Positions 1 to 8,104 of a stretch of DNA of 39,786 nt are shown piece by piece (position 1 is the stretch's first letter; the number at the start of each line of letters is the position of its first letter). Source of the stretch: Gordonia sp. OPL2 (GTDB lineage: Bacteria; Actinomycetota; Actinomycetes; Mycobacteriales; Mycobacteriaceae); assembly GCF_003797825.1 (NCBI RefSeq), contig NZ_RKME01000041.1:1-39786 (forward strand), given 5' to 3'. The position numbers and the translations under genes are program-made. The notes below the pieces were generated by a model. The model saw only the letters and a list, made by a program, of their open reading frames with translations. It searched no databases and had not been told where the DNA came from.

Positions 1-1746
1 GCCCCCACCCGCCTGGCCCGCTACCTGCCGGGCCTGGTCACGTTGCGCTCCTACGACCGCAGCTGGCTGCGCGGAGACATCGTCGCCGGCGTCGTACTGA
101 CTGCCCTGCTGATTCCCGCCGGTATGGGATACGCGGAGGTCGCGGGGCTGCCGCCGGTGACCGGCCTGTACGCGACGATCGTCCCGCTGATCGTGTACGC
201 CCTCGTCGGACCATCGCGCATTCTGGTGCTCGGGCCCGACTCATCACTCGCGCCGATCATCGCCGCCGCGATCATCCCGCTGGCCGCGTTCGACGGTGAG
301 CGGATCGCACTCGCCGGTCTGTTGTCGATCGAGGTGGGCATCGTCCTCGTCGTCGGCGCGCTCCTGAAGCTCGGATTCGTCACCGACCTCCTGTCCAAAC
401 CGATCCGGATCGGCTACCTCAACGGCATTGCGCTCGTCGTTCTGCTCAGCCAGCTGCCGAAGCTGCTGGGATTCAGCGTCGAGGGTGATTCGGTCGTCGA
501 GGAGGCCGTCAACATCGTCAAGGGCATCGCCGATGGCGAGATCGACTTGCTGGCGACCGCCATCGGCATCATCTCGCTCGTCGTGATCCTCGGACTCAAG
601 TTGTGGCGCAGAACGATTCCGGGGGTGCTGATCGCGGTCGTGGGCGCGATCATCGCGGTCGCGGTCTTCGGATGGCAGGACGACCTGTCTGTCGCCGGCG
701 CGATGCCACGCGGATTCCCCACTCCTGCGCTGGGCGGCGTCACCCTCGGCGACGCGGTCAACCTGATCGGGCCGGCCATCGGCATCGCGCTGATCGCCTT
801 CGCCGACACCAGTGTGCTCTCACGCACATTCGCCGCCCGCGCCGGCACGACGGTCAACGGCAACCAGGAGATGGCCGCCGTCGGCGCAGCCAATGTGGCG
901 ACCGGATTCCTCAGCGGCTTCGCCATCTCGGCGTCGTCGTCACGGACGCCGGTTGCGGAGCAGGCGGGCGCGAGATCCCAACTGGCGCCGCTCATCGGCG
1001 CCTTGCTGATCGTGGTGTTCATCTTCGCGGCGCCCGGCATCACCGAGTACCTGCCGTCCGCGGCGCTGGCCGCGGTGGTCATCTCCGCGGCGATCTCGCT
1101 CATCGACATCCGCAGCGTGGTCGACCTGTTCCGAGTCAATTGGGTGGAGGCCGCCCTCTCGATCGCGGCGTTTCTCGGTGTGGCGCTGATCGGGGTGCTG
1201 CAAGGCATCCTTGTCGCGATCGGGTTGTCGTTCATCGCCTTCGTCAATCAGGCGTGGCGGCCCTATCGCACCGAACTCGGCAGGGTTCCGGGCTTACGCG
1301 GCTACCACGACGTCACACGCCACCCCGATGCGGAACGTATCGCCGGTGTCCTCATCCTCCGGTTCGACGCACCGTTGTTCTTCGCCAACGGAGGTATGTT
1401 CGACGACTACATCCGCGCCGAGGTGGTCAAGGGGCTTGCAGCGGGCCGCTCGTTTCACACCGTCATCCTGGCCTCCGAGCCGATCACCGAGATCGATGCC
1501 ACGGCCGTCGACGAACTGGTCGAACTCGACGACTACCTCACCTCGCACGGCATCACCCTGATCTTCGCCGAGATGAAAGACCCTGTCCGCGAACAGCTTG
1601 ACCGCTACCGGCTCACCGTCGACGGGCACCCCCGTTTCGACGACTCACGCTTCGCCCCGACCACGGGGGCCAAGATCGACGAGATCACCGGGAACCTGCG
1701 CACCGACATCGGCCCCGACGCCGGCGACACTCCGCGGCAGTCCTGA
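1..1746 (+). CDS. SulP-family anion transporter with STAS domain (5' partial)
   Basis: The reading frame is open from base 1, so the start lies outside the window; the in-frame TTG at 43 is inside the conserved N-terminal region and is not the true start. The visible part has the SulP signature early on (YDRSWLRGDIVAG, then LIPAGMGYAEVAGLPPV), about ten to twelve hydrophobic segments to about residue 420, and a C-terminal STAS domain of about 110 residues (ILASEPITEIDATAVDELVE). SulP proteins import sulfate, bicarbonate or dicarboxylates across the inner membrane; the STAS domain is cytoplasmic and regulatory. The substrate cannot be read from sequence and no sulfate-assimilation gene is adjacent. 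The stop is TGA at 1744-1746. Family is certain, substrate unknown. Confidence 0.95.
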   Translation, partial: APTRLARYLPGLVTLRSYDRSWLRGDIVAGVVLTALLIPAGMGYAEVAGLPPVTGLYATIVPLIVYALVGPSRILVLGPDSSLAPIIAAAIIPLAAFDGERIALAGLLSIEVGIVLVVGALLKLGFVTDLLSKPIRIGYLNGIALVVLLSQLPKLLGFSVEGDSVVEEAVNIVKGIADGEIDLLATAIGIISLVVILGLKLWRRTIPGVLIAVVGAIIAVAVFGWQDDLSVAGAMPRGFPTPALGGVTLGDAVNLIGPAIGIALIAFADTSVLSRTFAARAGTTVNGNQEMAAVGAANVATGFLSGFAISASSSRTPVAEQAGARSQLAPLIGALLIVVFIFAAPGITEYLPSAALAAVVISAAISLIDIRSVVDLFRVNWVEAALSIAAFLGVALIGVLQGILVAIGLSFIAFVNQAWRPYRTELGRVPGLRGYHDVTRHPDAERIAGVLILRFDAPLFFANGGMFDDYIRAEVVKGLAAGRSFHTVILASEPITEIDATAVDELVELDDYLTSHGITLIFAEMKDPVREQLDRYRLTVDGHPRFDDSRFAPTTGAKIDEITGNLRTDIGPDAGDTPRQS

Positions 1747-1796
1747 GGCCGTGCATCCCGTCCGGCGTCATTGCGCGGCAGCGGACCTCGGGCGGA

Positions 1797-1885
1797 CTCA
1801 CCCCGCTGACCGTGTCCGAGAATTCGTCGATCGGGTCCAGCGAGGGCACGGTCGACGAAAAGTAGGGCACGATCGGCGAGATTCT
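1797..1885. repeat. Inverted pairs of 21-bp intergenic repeat units
   Basis: Two direct units of 21 bp lie on the plus strand (1844-1864 and 1865-1885, both starting GGGCACG and sharing TCG.CGA). Two related units lie on the minus strand (1838-1818, starting GGACCCGATCGACGA, and 1817-1797, starting GGACACGGTC). Minus and plus blocks face each other across 5 bp; comparing the facing 31-base segments I count 22 matches. The same unit type recurs at 39743-39784. This fills most of the 191-bp gap between the SulP and MFS genes. The RNA could fold as a long imperfect hairpin and so act as a terminator, but I do not recognise a named repeat family. Confidence 0.6.
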
Positions 1886-1937
1886 CGAGCAACCACAGGG
1901 CAGGATTGATTCATCCGCCCGGTCTCCGAAGGACCTG

Positions 1938-3299
1938 ATGACCGATCAGCGCAACTCTGGACGAGTCCTGTACGCCGCGACGTCGGCGATGGCGATGCTG
2001 GTACTCGACTCCAGCATCGTCGGGGTGATGCTGCCCAGCATGCGAAATGATCTGGGTCTCAGCGCCACCGAGCAGAACTGGACGGTGTCCGCGTATCTCC
2101 TGACACTGGCGGTCCTGCTGCCGATCGGGGGACGTGTCGTCGACGCGGTCGGACCGGTCCGCGGATTCATCGCCGGCATGTGCGGATTCGCCGCCGCTTC
2201 GTTGATCATCGGCGTCTCCCAAGGGCCGTACGAGATGATCGCGGCTCGCGGCTTCGCCGGCGTGGCAGCGGCCGTCCTGATGCCGGCCACCATCGCCCTG
2301 ATTTTCGCAGCATTCCCACCCGACGGCCGTGCCCGGGCAATGGCGATCTACACCGGATCGGGCCAGGCGCTGGCCACCGTCGGGCCGGCGGTGGGTGGGC
2401 TGTGCGCCGAATTCCTCTCCTGGCGAGTCGGATTCCTGATCAACGTGCCGGTCGGGGTGCTCGGCATCGGGCTGCTGGCCACCGCACGCATGCGACGCGC
2501 ACCGATCACGCGACCGTCCTGGGACCCATTCGGACTGCTGACCCTGACCGTTGGGCTCGGCGGGCTGTCGTTTGGTCTGGTGCAGATGCCGGCGTGGGGC
2601 GTCGGGTCTCCCATCATCTGGGCGACCCTGGTTGTCGGCGGCGTCTCGGTCGCAATGTTCGTCCGCCACTGCTTGCGCCGCAGTGAACCTCTCCTCGATC
2701 TCCACGTGTTCTCGGACAGGATCTTCGCTGCGGCTGTCACAGTCCTCGCCTGCCTCGGCTTCGCGATGACGGTCCTCACGATCTACCCGGCGATCTCGCT
2801 GCAATCCACGTTGTCGCTCTCACCCGCGGCGGCCGGAGTCGCACTACTGCCGCTCGTGGTGCCGCTGCTCGTCGCGACCCGTTGGGTGGGACGACACTTC
2901 GACGATGTCGGGCCACGTCGGATCGCACTGTGGGGATCGGTCGCGGTCGCGGTGGGCGCGGCGATCGTCGGGTGCGGTCTCGCTGCCGACAGCACGATCG
3001 TGCTGTGTGTCGGACTGCTACCTGCCGGAGTGGGTATCGGACTGCTGCTGAGTCCGATGACAACCGTCGCGGTGGGCGCGGTCGACGAGTCGCTGCGCGG
3101 CCAGGCGTCCGGATCGAGCTCGATGCTGCGACAGCTCGGCGGCATCGTCGGGCTCGCGTCGTTCGGGATCATCACGTCGGTGGCGTCGTCGTCCGCCGCC
3201 GCGAGTGCGATCGGATTCGCACTGACCGCTGCCCTCATGGTCGTCGCTGCCGCGGTCGGCGCACGGATCCTACCGACACCTCAGGCCGGAGCCCGCTGA
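1938..3299 (+). CDS. MFS transporter, DHA2 (EmrB/QacA) drug exporter type
   Basis: 453 residues, almost wholly hydrophobic, with about 14 membrane segments as in the DHA2 branch of the major facilitator superfamily. The first helix holds the DHA2 hallmark LVLDSSIVGVMLPSM (usual form LDxTIVNVALP), and the second carries GGRVVDAVGPVRGF, a form of the MFS loop motif. A later segment, GPAVGGLCAEFLSWRVGFLINVP minus its last residues, is motif C followed by the typical W-R-F-x-N-P. The ATG at 1938 follows a GAAGGA ribosome site. Proteins of this type export drugs or hydrophobic metabolites by proton antiport. No regulator is beside it, so its substrate is open. A lipid or metabolite export role cannot be excluded. 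Confidence 0.9.
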   Translation: MTDQRNSGRVLYAATSAMAMLVLDSSIVGVMLPSMRNDLGLSATEQNWTVSAYLLTLAVLLPIGGRVVDAVGPVRGFIAGMCGFAAASLIIGVSQGPYEMIAARGFAGVAAAVLMPATIALIFAAFPPDGRARAMAIYTGSGQALATVGPAVGGLCAEFLSWRVGFLINVPVGVLGIGLLATARMRRAPITRPSWDPFGLLTLTVGLGGLSFGLVQMPAWGVGSPIIWATLVVGGVSVAMFVRHCLRRSEPLLDLHVFSDRIFAAAVTVLACLGFAMTVLTIYPAISLQSTLSLSPAAAGVALLPLVVPLLVATRWVGRHFDDVGPRRIALWGSVAVAVGAAIVGCGLAADSTIVLCVGLLPAGVGIGLLLSPMTTVAVGAVDESLRGQASGSSSMLRQLGGIVGLASFGIITSVASSSAAASAIGFALTAALMVVAAAVGARILPTPQAGAR

Positions 3300-3435
3300 A
3301 TTCCACAGGCGGAGATCGGGTGTGGACAACTGCTTTGCCGCGCTCATCCGGTCGCGTCAGCGGCCTAGGGTCCGTGATGTGCCGTCGTCACCGCGACGGA
3401 CGGCCGGGTCCGCCGGCACAGGGATCGGAGTTGTC

Positions 3436-4680
3436 ATGTCCAGCAATCTGTTCGAATCGTCACCGGACGACATGTGGCGCGCATATACAGCGGGGTTGGC
3501 CGGGCGACTGGCGTCACTGCAACGCAACCAGTTCATCGAAATCGCCCGGACCGACACCGGGGCATTCCGCTCCCTGATGGAGTTCCGGGTACTCGGGTCC
3601 GGGCGCGTCCGGTGCAGCATCGGCGGACAGGCGTTCCCGATCGCCGACGTCGCTACGATACGGCAACGCAGGGAAACGCTCGAGGCGATGGGGTGGCGAT
3701 ACCTTCCGCGGAAATGGGTATACGTCCACGACGTCGGTCGCACAGCGCTCGCCGACCTCACCGCCCTCGTCGCCCGCACCCTGCGCGAGATCTGCGGGAT
3801 AGCGCAACCGTCGCAGCTGACCACACACGATCCGTTCCTACCGTCCGACGAGCCGCCCGTCGACGTCCCGAACGACGCTCCGCAGCGCCCGCTGACGGCC
3901 GTGCCCGATCCTGAATCAGACGACCAACCTGCGACCACCGAGATCGGGATCGTCCCGTGCTGCGCCGACGGCCTCCTGGATCTCGCGCATACGGTGGTGT
4001 CAACGGACCTGCAGCGAGATGTCGTCGTGGAAGACGGGCTCATCGAGTTGCCGCACATCGACTTTGCGCCGTCGCGGATCCTTGTGACGGACGAGAGCCT
4101 GCAGTTGGTGTTCACCACGACGTTGACTCATCGATTGACCGATCCTGCGCTGCTCGGGAGGTTCATGATCGAGCATTCGGCTGCCTGGCAGGACATCTCG
4201 TTCATGGTGGATCACGATCACGTCTATGCCCAGCGCGTCGTCGACTGCGCAGTCTTCAACCCGCGGATCGTGTCGTCGGCGCTCGCCGACTGGAGACACT
4301 TCCTCAATGACACCGGACCGACAATGGTCCGTCAACTCAATCCCGGTCCGCCCGGCTCACACGACTGCACCCAGAACGGGCTTCCCGTCGGACTTCAGAC
4401 GTTGCTGGAGATGCACCTGGCCGAGCCGCTGACGCCGGAACGGATCGTTCACCTGACCAGTGGAAAAGTGCACCGCCTGAACGAGTATCTGGCGGCCGCG
4501 GAGACGACAGCGGCGGACTGGAAGGACAGCCTGACTGTCACGCCGGACGACCAGAAGTCCGAGGTGGGGTCCGAGGTGGATGCCGAGAACCAGCTCTACG
4601 ACACCATGTTTCGTCTCTTCGACGACATGAGCGGGCTTCTACGCGAAGCGATCGGATTGGCGAGCCGGTCAGGGGACTGA
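3436..4680 (+). CDS. TY-Chap-like three-domain protein (N domain, YbjN/T3SS-chaperone-like centre, helical C domain)
   Basis: 414 residues from the ATG at 3436, which has GGAG 5 bases upstream; an in-frame GTG at 3322 would add 38 low-complexity residues and is less likely. Residues 1-125 match the N-terminal part of the protein at 22298-23155: both have W-x-A-(Y/F)-T-A-x-L-(A/G)-R-L near the start and a VHDVGRT/VHEVGRT motif followed by L-R-(E/D)-I. Residues about 160-300 form a mixed alpha/beta region that looks like a YbjN or type III chaperone-like fold. The C-terminal 110 residues again resemble the paralogue (GLPVGLQTLLEM, then LNEYLAAAE). Such domains are described in actinobacterial proteins as TY-Chap; they are thought to bind partner proteins. 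A TAGGGT box at 3366-3371 is a candidate -10. Fold assignment is by eye. Confidence 0.65.
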   Translation: MSSNLFESSPDDMWRAYTAGLAGRLASLQRNQFIEIARTDTGAFRSLMEFRVLGSGRVRCSIGGQAFPIADVATIRQRRETLEAMGWRYLPRKWVYVHDVGRTALADLTALVARTLREICGIAQPSQLTTHDPFLPSDEPPVDVPNDAPQRPLTAVPDPESDDQPATTEIGIVPCCADGLLDLAHTVVSTDLQRDVVVEDGLIELPHIDFAPSRILVTDESLQLVFTTTLTHRLTDPALLGRFMIEHSAAWQDISFMVDHDHVYAQRVVDCAVFNPRIVSSALADWRHFLNDTGPTMVRQLNPGPPGSHDCTQNGLPVGLQTLLEMHLAEPLTPERIVHLTSGKVHRLNEYLAAAETTAADWKDSLTVTPDDQKSEVGSEVDAENQLYDTMFRLFDDMSGLLREAIGLASRSGD

Positions 4681-4684
4681 GCGC

Positions 4685-5395
4685 TCAGCCGGGCACTCGG
4701 ACCGCAGCGAAGGTGACCTCTCGACGCAGTCGGAACCCGAGCGAGAGGTAGAGCCCGATCGCGTGCGTGTTGTCGGCGGCGGCGTGCATGAACGGAATCT
4801 CGCCACGCTCCCGGATACCGTGTGCAAGAGCGAGAACCAGCCTGGTGGCAAGTCCGTGCCCACGGTAGGCGGGGTCGGTGCAGACGGCGCTGATCTCGGT
4901 CCATCCCGGTGGATGCATCCGTTCTCCGGCCATGGCGACGAGCTTGCCGTCGCGGCGATGGCCGAGATAGGTGCCCAGCTCGATCGTGCGTCGTCGAAAG
5001 GGTCCCGGTTGCGTGCGTGCCACGAGATCCATCATGTCGGGAACGTCGTCGGCGGTGAGGGTCACCGCCTCAGGGTCAGGTGCGGCGTGCACGCCGTCGT
5101 CGACCAGCTGGACTCCGGGAATGTCCATCACGATCTCCCAATCATCCGGCGGCTGTATCGAGATCGCTGCCAGCGGAACCACCCCTCCGGCGCCGACGAG
5201 TGCAGCGACGTCCTCCCAGACCTGGGCGGACGGGTGCTCAGGGACGGTCAGGAACGGCGACATGTCGGGCGGATAGCGCAATACGTCACCGCGGCGTTCG
5301 GCGAGGTGTGCCTGCGGCCCGGTGAGGGCGGCGTACGCCGGGTTGTCGAGGACGCGCTCGTCCGAGCGGTTGCCACACTGGTCGTCGACGGTCAT
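4685..5395 (-). CDS. GNAT-family N-acetyltransferase
   Basis: 236 residues from the ATG at 5395; the frame stays open upstream but that part is Arg/Asp-rich shadow sequence overlapping the next gene. The C-terminal half is a GNAT domain with the acetyl-CoA motif A (AVCTDPAYRGHGLATRLVLA, R-G-x-G-L-A binding the pyrophosphate) and motif B ending GLYLSLGF, a common GNAT ending. The N-terminal half (PPDMSPFLTVPEHPS) resembles the extra domain seen in actinobacterial proteins of this size, where it is a degenerate second GNAT fold. Acceptor substrate unknown. It is the last gene of a minus-strand set with the NTF2-like and SDR genes, 32 bp after the former, and converges on the TY-Chap gene with a 4-bp gap. 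Confidence 0.85.
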   Translation of the reverse strand: MTVDDQCGNRSDERVLDNPAYAALTGPQAHLAERRGDVLRYPPDMSPFLTVPEHPSAQVWEDVAALVGAGGVVPLAAISIQPPDDWEIVMDIPGVQLVDDGVHAAPDPEAVTLTADDVPDMMDLVARTQPGPFRRRTIELGTYLGHRRDGKLVAMAGERMHPPGWTEISAVCTDPAYRGHGLATRLVLALAHGIRERGEIPFMHAAADNTHAIGLYLSLGFRLRREVTFAAVRVPG

Positions 5396-5427
5396 CCCTC
5401 GATTGTGCCGTCGGGGGACGATTGTCG

Positions 5428-5748
5428 TCACTCCCGGATCGTCATCCCGCTGACCCGGTCCTCTCGGATGCCGAAGGTGAATGTCGACGGCCCGTTGAAT
5501 CCGTTTCCGCCGACGGTGGCGATCACTGTCACGGAGTCGCCGTCGGCGGTCACCGTCGTCGGCGCCAGTGTGGCTTGCTTGCCGATCAACTCGCTGTCGC
5601 TCCACCCTTTGATCGCGTCACCGCCGGTGAAGACGCGCCCCCAGTCGTCGACGTATCCGTCGTCGGTGAACGCCGCGAGGAAGGCCGAGGTGTCGCCGGC
5701 GTTGACGGCGTCGAGGAGACGCTGGACGGGTGCTGGTGTCTCGCTCAT
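5428..5748 (-). CDS. NTF2-like / SnoaL-type small protein
   Basis: 106 residues. The ATG at 5748 has a good AGGACC site upstream; a longer reading frame to 5817 overlaps the SDR gene and is rejected. The layout is that of the NTF2 cone fold: an N-terminal helix pair (VQRLLDAVNAGDTSAFLAAF), the common D-D-G-x-V-x-D-W-G motif, then beta strands ending in FTFGIREDRVSGM. Such proteins are either small enzymes (isomerases, cyclases) or ligand-binding partners in the cytoplasm. Placed 17 bp behind the SDR gene, it probably shares its transcript and perhaps its pathway. Catalytic residues cannot be assigned. Confidence 0.8.
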   Translation of the reverse strand: MSETPAPVQRLLDAVNAGDTSAFLAAFTDDGYVDDWGRVFTGGDAIKGWSDSELIGKQATLAPTTVTADGDSVTVIATVGGNGFNGPSTFTFGIREDRVSGMTIRE

Positions 5749-5765
5749 CGTCGAGGTCCTCTCGG

Positions 5766-6542
5766 TCAGCGGGTCGTGTAGCCGCCGTTGGCGAACAGGG
5801 TCTGACCGGTGATCCACCGGCCGTCGGTGCAGAGGAACGTCACGATGGGCGCGATGTCCTCGATCTCGGTGAGCCGATTGCCCATGGCCTGCGACTTGTG
5901 GAACTCGACCCGCTCTGGGGTCTCCTGAGGATAGAAGAACGGGGTGTCCATCGGGCCTGGTCCGATCGCGTTGACGGTGATGTTGCGGTCGGCGAACTCC
6001 TTGGAGGCAGCGCGGTTGAAGTGCTCGACCGGACTCTTGCCGCCGGCATACGTCGAGTAGCCGTCGGTGTAGGCGGCGAGCAGGCTGGTGACGAGAGAGA
6101 TGATCGCACCGCCGTCCTCGAGGTGCTTGCCCGCTTCCTTGATGAAGAAGTAGGCGGCCTTCGAGTTGATGGCGAACATCGAGTCGTACTCATCCTCGGT
6201 CGTCTCGACGATGGGCTTGCGCAGCACCTTGCCGACGGTGTTCACGGCGATGTCAATCCCGCCGAACTCCCGTGCAGCGGTGTCGAACAGATCCGTCACC
6301 GCATCGGCTGTGGTCAGATCGGCCTGATAGGCGACGGCTTCGACGCCGAGAGCCTTGAGTTCGGCGACGGTGTCGTCGGCGGCGGACTTGCTGGCATCAC
6401 TGTTGTAGTGGACGAACACGTTGGCGCCACGGCCGGCGAGTTCGAGGCTGACAAGACGTCCGAGGTTCTTGGCCCCGCCGGCAACGAGCGCGGCCTTGCC
6501 GTCGAGTCGGGTCTGGGTTGCGGTCTGCACGTTCGTGGTCAT
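5766..6542 (-). CDS. Short-chain dehydrogenase/reductase (SDR)
   Basis: 258 residues, classical SDR size, from the ATG at 6542 with GGAG upstream. The dinucleotide-binding motif is AGGAKNLGRLV, a variant of TGxxxGxG, and the usual NNAG is replaced by NTVGKV. The catalytic Ser is in SLVTSLLAAYTD, followed by the Tyr-x3-Lys pair in YAGGK. The end (ITGQTLFANGGYTTR) is the usual SDR dimer segment. The variant motifs place it near 3-oxoacyl-(ACP) reductase-like SDRs found beside LysR regulators. It is the first gene of the SDR, NTF2-like, GNAT set and is divergent from a LysR gene 93 bp away, so substrate-responsive control by that regulator is likely. Substrate unknown. Confidence 0.9.
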   Translation of the reverse strand: MTTNVQTATQTRLDGKAALVAGGAKNLGRLVSLELAGRGANVFVHYNSDASKSAADDTVAELKALGVEAVAYQADLTTADAVTDLFDTAAREFGGIDIAVNTVGKVLRKPIVETTEDEYDSMFAINSKAAYFFIKEAGKHLEDGGAIISLVTSLLAAYTDGYSTYAGGKSPVEHFNRAASKEFADRNITVNAIGPGPMDTPFFYPQETPERVEFHKSQAMGNRLTEIEDIAPIVTFLCTDGRWITGQTLFANGGYTTR

Positions 6543-6551
6543 GACTCCAGT

Positions 6552-6613
6552 GTTTGAGCGCCACTCACAAACGTCAATCGACAATGTATGGTGTTTGCAC
6601 AAACTGAGTTTGT
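6552..6613. promoter_or_regulatory. LysR/SDR intergenic region with repeated GTTTG/CAAAC half-sites
   Basis: The 93-bp gap between the divergent SDR and LysR genes contains five half-sites: GTTTG at 6552, CAAAC at 6568, GTTTG at 6593, CAAAC at 6600 and GTTTG at 6608. They form ACAAAC-TGA-GTTTGT (6599-6613, perfect), GTTTG-CA-CAAAC (6593-6604) and GTTTG-N11-CAAAC (6552-6572). The last has the spacing expected of a LysR recognition site, the closer pairs that of activation sites. Binding by the neighbouring LysR protein is inferred. Confidence 0.55.
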
Positions 6614-6635
6614 CTGTCGAGAAACTGGAGGTGCG

Positions 6636-7544
6636 ATGGACGACGCAGAACCATCGATCCTCGACACTCGCCGGTTGCACCAGTTCGTGATCGCGGTGGA
6701 GTCGGGCACGCTCTCGGCCGCGGCGCAACGACTCTTCCTCACCCAGCAGGCACTGTCGGCGTCGATCCGCCAGCTCGAGCGCGACATCGGCGTCTCGATC
6801 TTCGATCGGAGTCGTCGCAAGTTGCACCTCACCGAAGCCGGGGACGCCCTGTACTCGGGCGCCAAGTCGTTGCTGGCGGGAAACGCCGCGCTGATCGGCG
6901 CCGTGCGCGAGGTCGCGCGCGGCGCGCCGAAACCCTTCGTCGTCGGCCACTCCCCCGCCATCTCCGGCGAGGAGGTCTACCGGTTGTTGACCCCGGCGAT
7001 CGCTGCTCACCCGGACCAGCCGATCACGGCACGGCAGGTCTTTCCTGGACAGCTACGGGAGTTGTTGTTCGCCAACGAGATCGACGTCGCACTGCGCCGT
7101 GGGGTCGATTCGCCGCCGAACCTGGCGTCGGCGGTGTTCGCCTACCACGAACTGCGGATCGCGGTCGTCGCCGATCACCCACTCGCGACGCAGAATTCGG
7201 TGACCGCAGCCGATCTCACCGACACCCCGATCGTCGTCTGGGCACCCGAACGGCGATCGTTCTACACCGACTTCCTCGTGTCGTATTGTCGGCGCAAGGG
7301 CTTCGAGCCGACGTTGATCGTCAATCCGATCCAGGGCACCCCGCCGTTCACCGCAGTCCAGCGGTACCCGCACGCGTGCGCGTTCGTCACCGACCCCGCC
7401 GGCGACATCCAGGGAGGCGCAGTGAAGGCCATCGACTTCGTCGACCCGCCGTTGGCACCAGTACAGGCGATGTGGTTGCCGCACACACACTCCGATGTGC
7501 GCTCGGCATTGATCGCGGGCGGCGGCGACGTGGCAACGAGCTGA
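6636..7544 (+). CDS. LysR-family transcriptional regulator
   Basis: 302 residues from the ATG at 6636, preceded by GGAGGTG; an upstream in-frame start at 6588 lies inside the operator-like repeats and is unlikely. Residues 10-70 are a typical LysR winged helix-turn-helix (LHQFVIAVESGTLSAAAQRL, then LTQQALSASIRQLERDIGV). Residues 95-300 are the periplasmic-binding-protein-like effector domain, rich in the expected alternating strands and helices. It is transcribed away from the SDR operon, the classic arrangement in which a LysR protein represses itself and activates the divergent genes when its ligand is present. The ligand cannot be read from sequence. Confidence 0.93.
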   Translation: MDDAEPSILDTRRLHQFVIAVESGTLSAAAQRLFLTQQALSASIRQLERDIGVSIFDRSRRKLHLTEAGDALYSGAKSLLAGNAALIGAVREVARGAPKPFVVGHSPAISGEEVYRLLTPAIAAHPDQPITARQVFPGQLRELLFANEIDVALRRGVDSPPNLASAVFAYHELRIAVVADHPLATQNSVTAADLTDTPIVVWAPERRSFYTDFLVSYCRRKGFEPTLIVNPIQGTPPFTAVQRYPHACAFVTDPAGDIQGGAVKAIDFVDPPLAPVQAMWLPHTHSDVRSALIAGGGDVATS

Positions 7545-7637
7545 GATTCACCCGTTCGATTGACATTCTCCGTCGTAACAGTCCTCAGTCGGCACGCGAA
7601 TCACAGTCATCGACCCTGTGAACGACGAGGAGGCGCA

Positions 7638-8099
7638 ATGAGGCGCGGGTATCGACTGATGTTTTCCGCAGCGGGATGCTGCTGCGCGGCGATGATGGTG
7701 GCGGGATGTTCACCGGCGGAGGAGACGCAAAGCACCACGACGGTGACGGAGACTTCGACAAAGGCGCCACCTCAGACTCCCGCGACCTACGCGCTTCCCA
7801 CAACAACTCGTCCTGTCCCCCCGCCGGTCGAGACCCGAACTTCTGCATCAGATTCACCCGCAGCTCCTGCGGCCCTCATGCCAGACGTAGTGTGCATGAA
7901 CCTTCAGGCCGCGCAGAACCGAATCCAGGACGCGGGCGTCTTCTTCTCCCGAAGCACTGACGCGTCGGGCCAGGGCCGTTCCCAGATCCTGGACAGCAAC
8001 TGGATTGTTGTTGCCCAGACGCCAGATCCCGGAACGCCGATCACTGAAGGCGATGCGGTTCTGTCTGCCGTGAAGATCGGCGAACCGAGTCCCTGCTGA
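7638..8099 (+). CDS. Lipoprotein with C-terminal PASTA-like domain
   Basis: 153 residues from the ATG at 7638, with a strong GAGGAGG site; the frame is open upstream to 7560 but without a ribosome site. Residues 1-24 are a lipoprotein signal peptide with lipobox V-A-G-C (Cys24). A Thr/Pro/Ser linker (25-80) follows, suited to crossing the periplasm or wall. Residues 81-150 resemble one PASTA domain: MPDVVCMNLQAAQNRIQDAG matches the usual hPdvvGmsl.eAq..L..aG start, and QTPDPGTPITEGDAV matches the end. Two cysteines (86 and 153) could form a disulfide. PASTA domains bind peptidoglycan or beta-lactams in kinases and PBPs; single-PASTA lipoproteins are common and unstudied in this group. Confidence 0.85.
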   Translation: MRRGYRLMFSAAGCCCAAMMVAGCSPAEETQSTTTVTETSTKAPPQTPATYALPTTTRPVPPPVETRTSASDSPAAPAALMPDVVCMNLQAAQNRIQDAGVFFSRSTDASGQGRSQILDSNWIVVAQTPDPGTPITEGDAVLSAVKIGEPSPC

Positions 8100-8104
8100 C
8101 AGCC

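Noticed and set aside
414..1247. 277-codon minus-strand reading frame within the SulP gene
   Set aside because: Antisense shadow typical of high GC; Thr/Ser/Ala-rich, no motif, and it overlaps a clear transporter gene.
4763..5812. 349-codon plus-strand frame across the GNAT and NTF2-like genes
   Set aside because: Crosses two well-supported minus-strand genes and shows no domain pattern.
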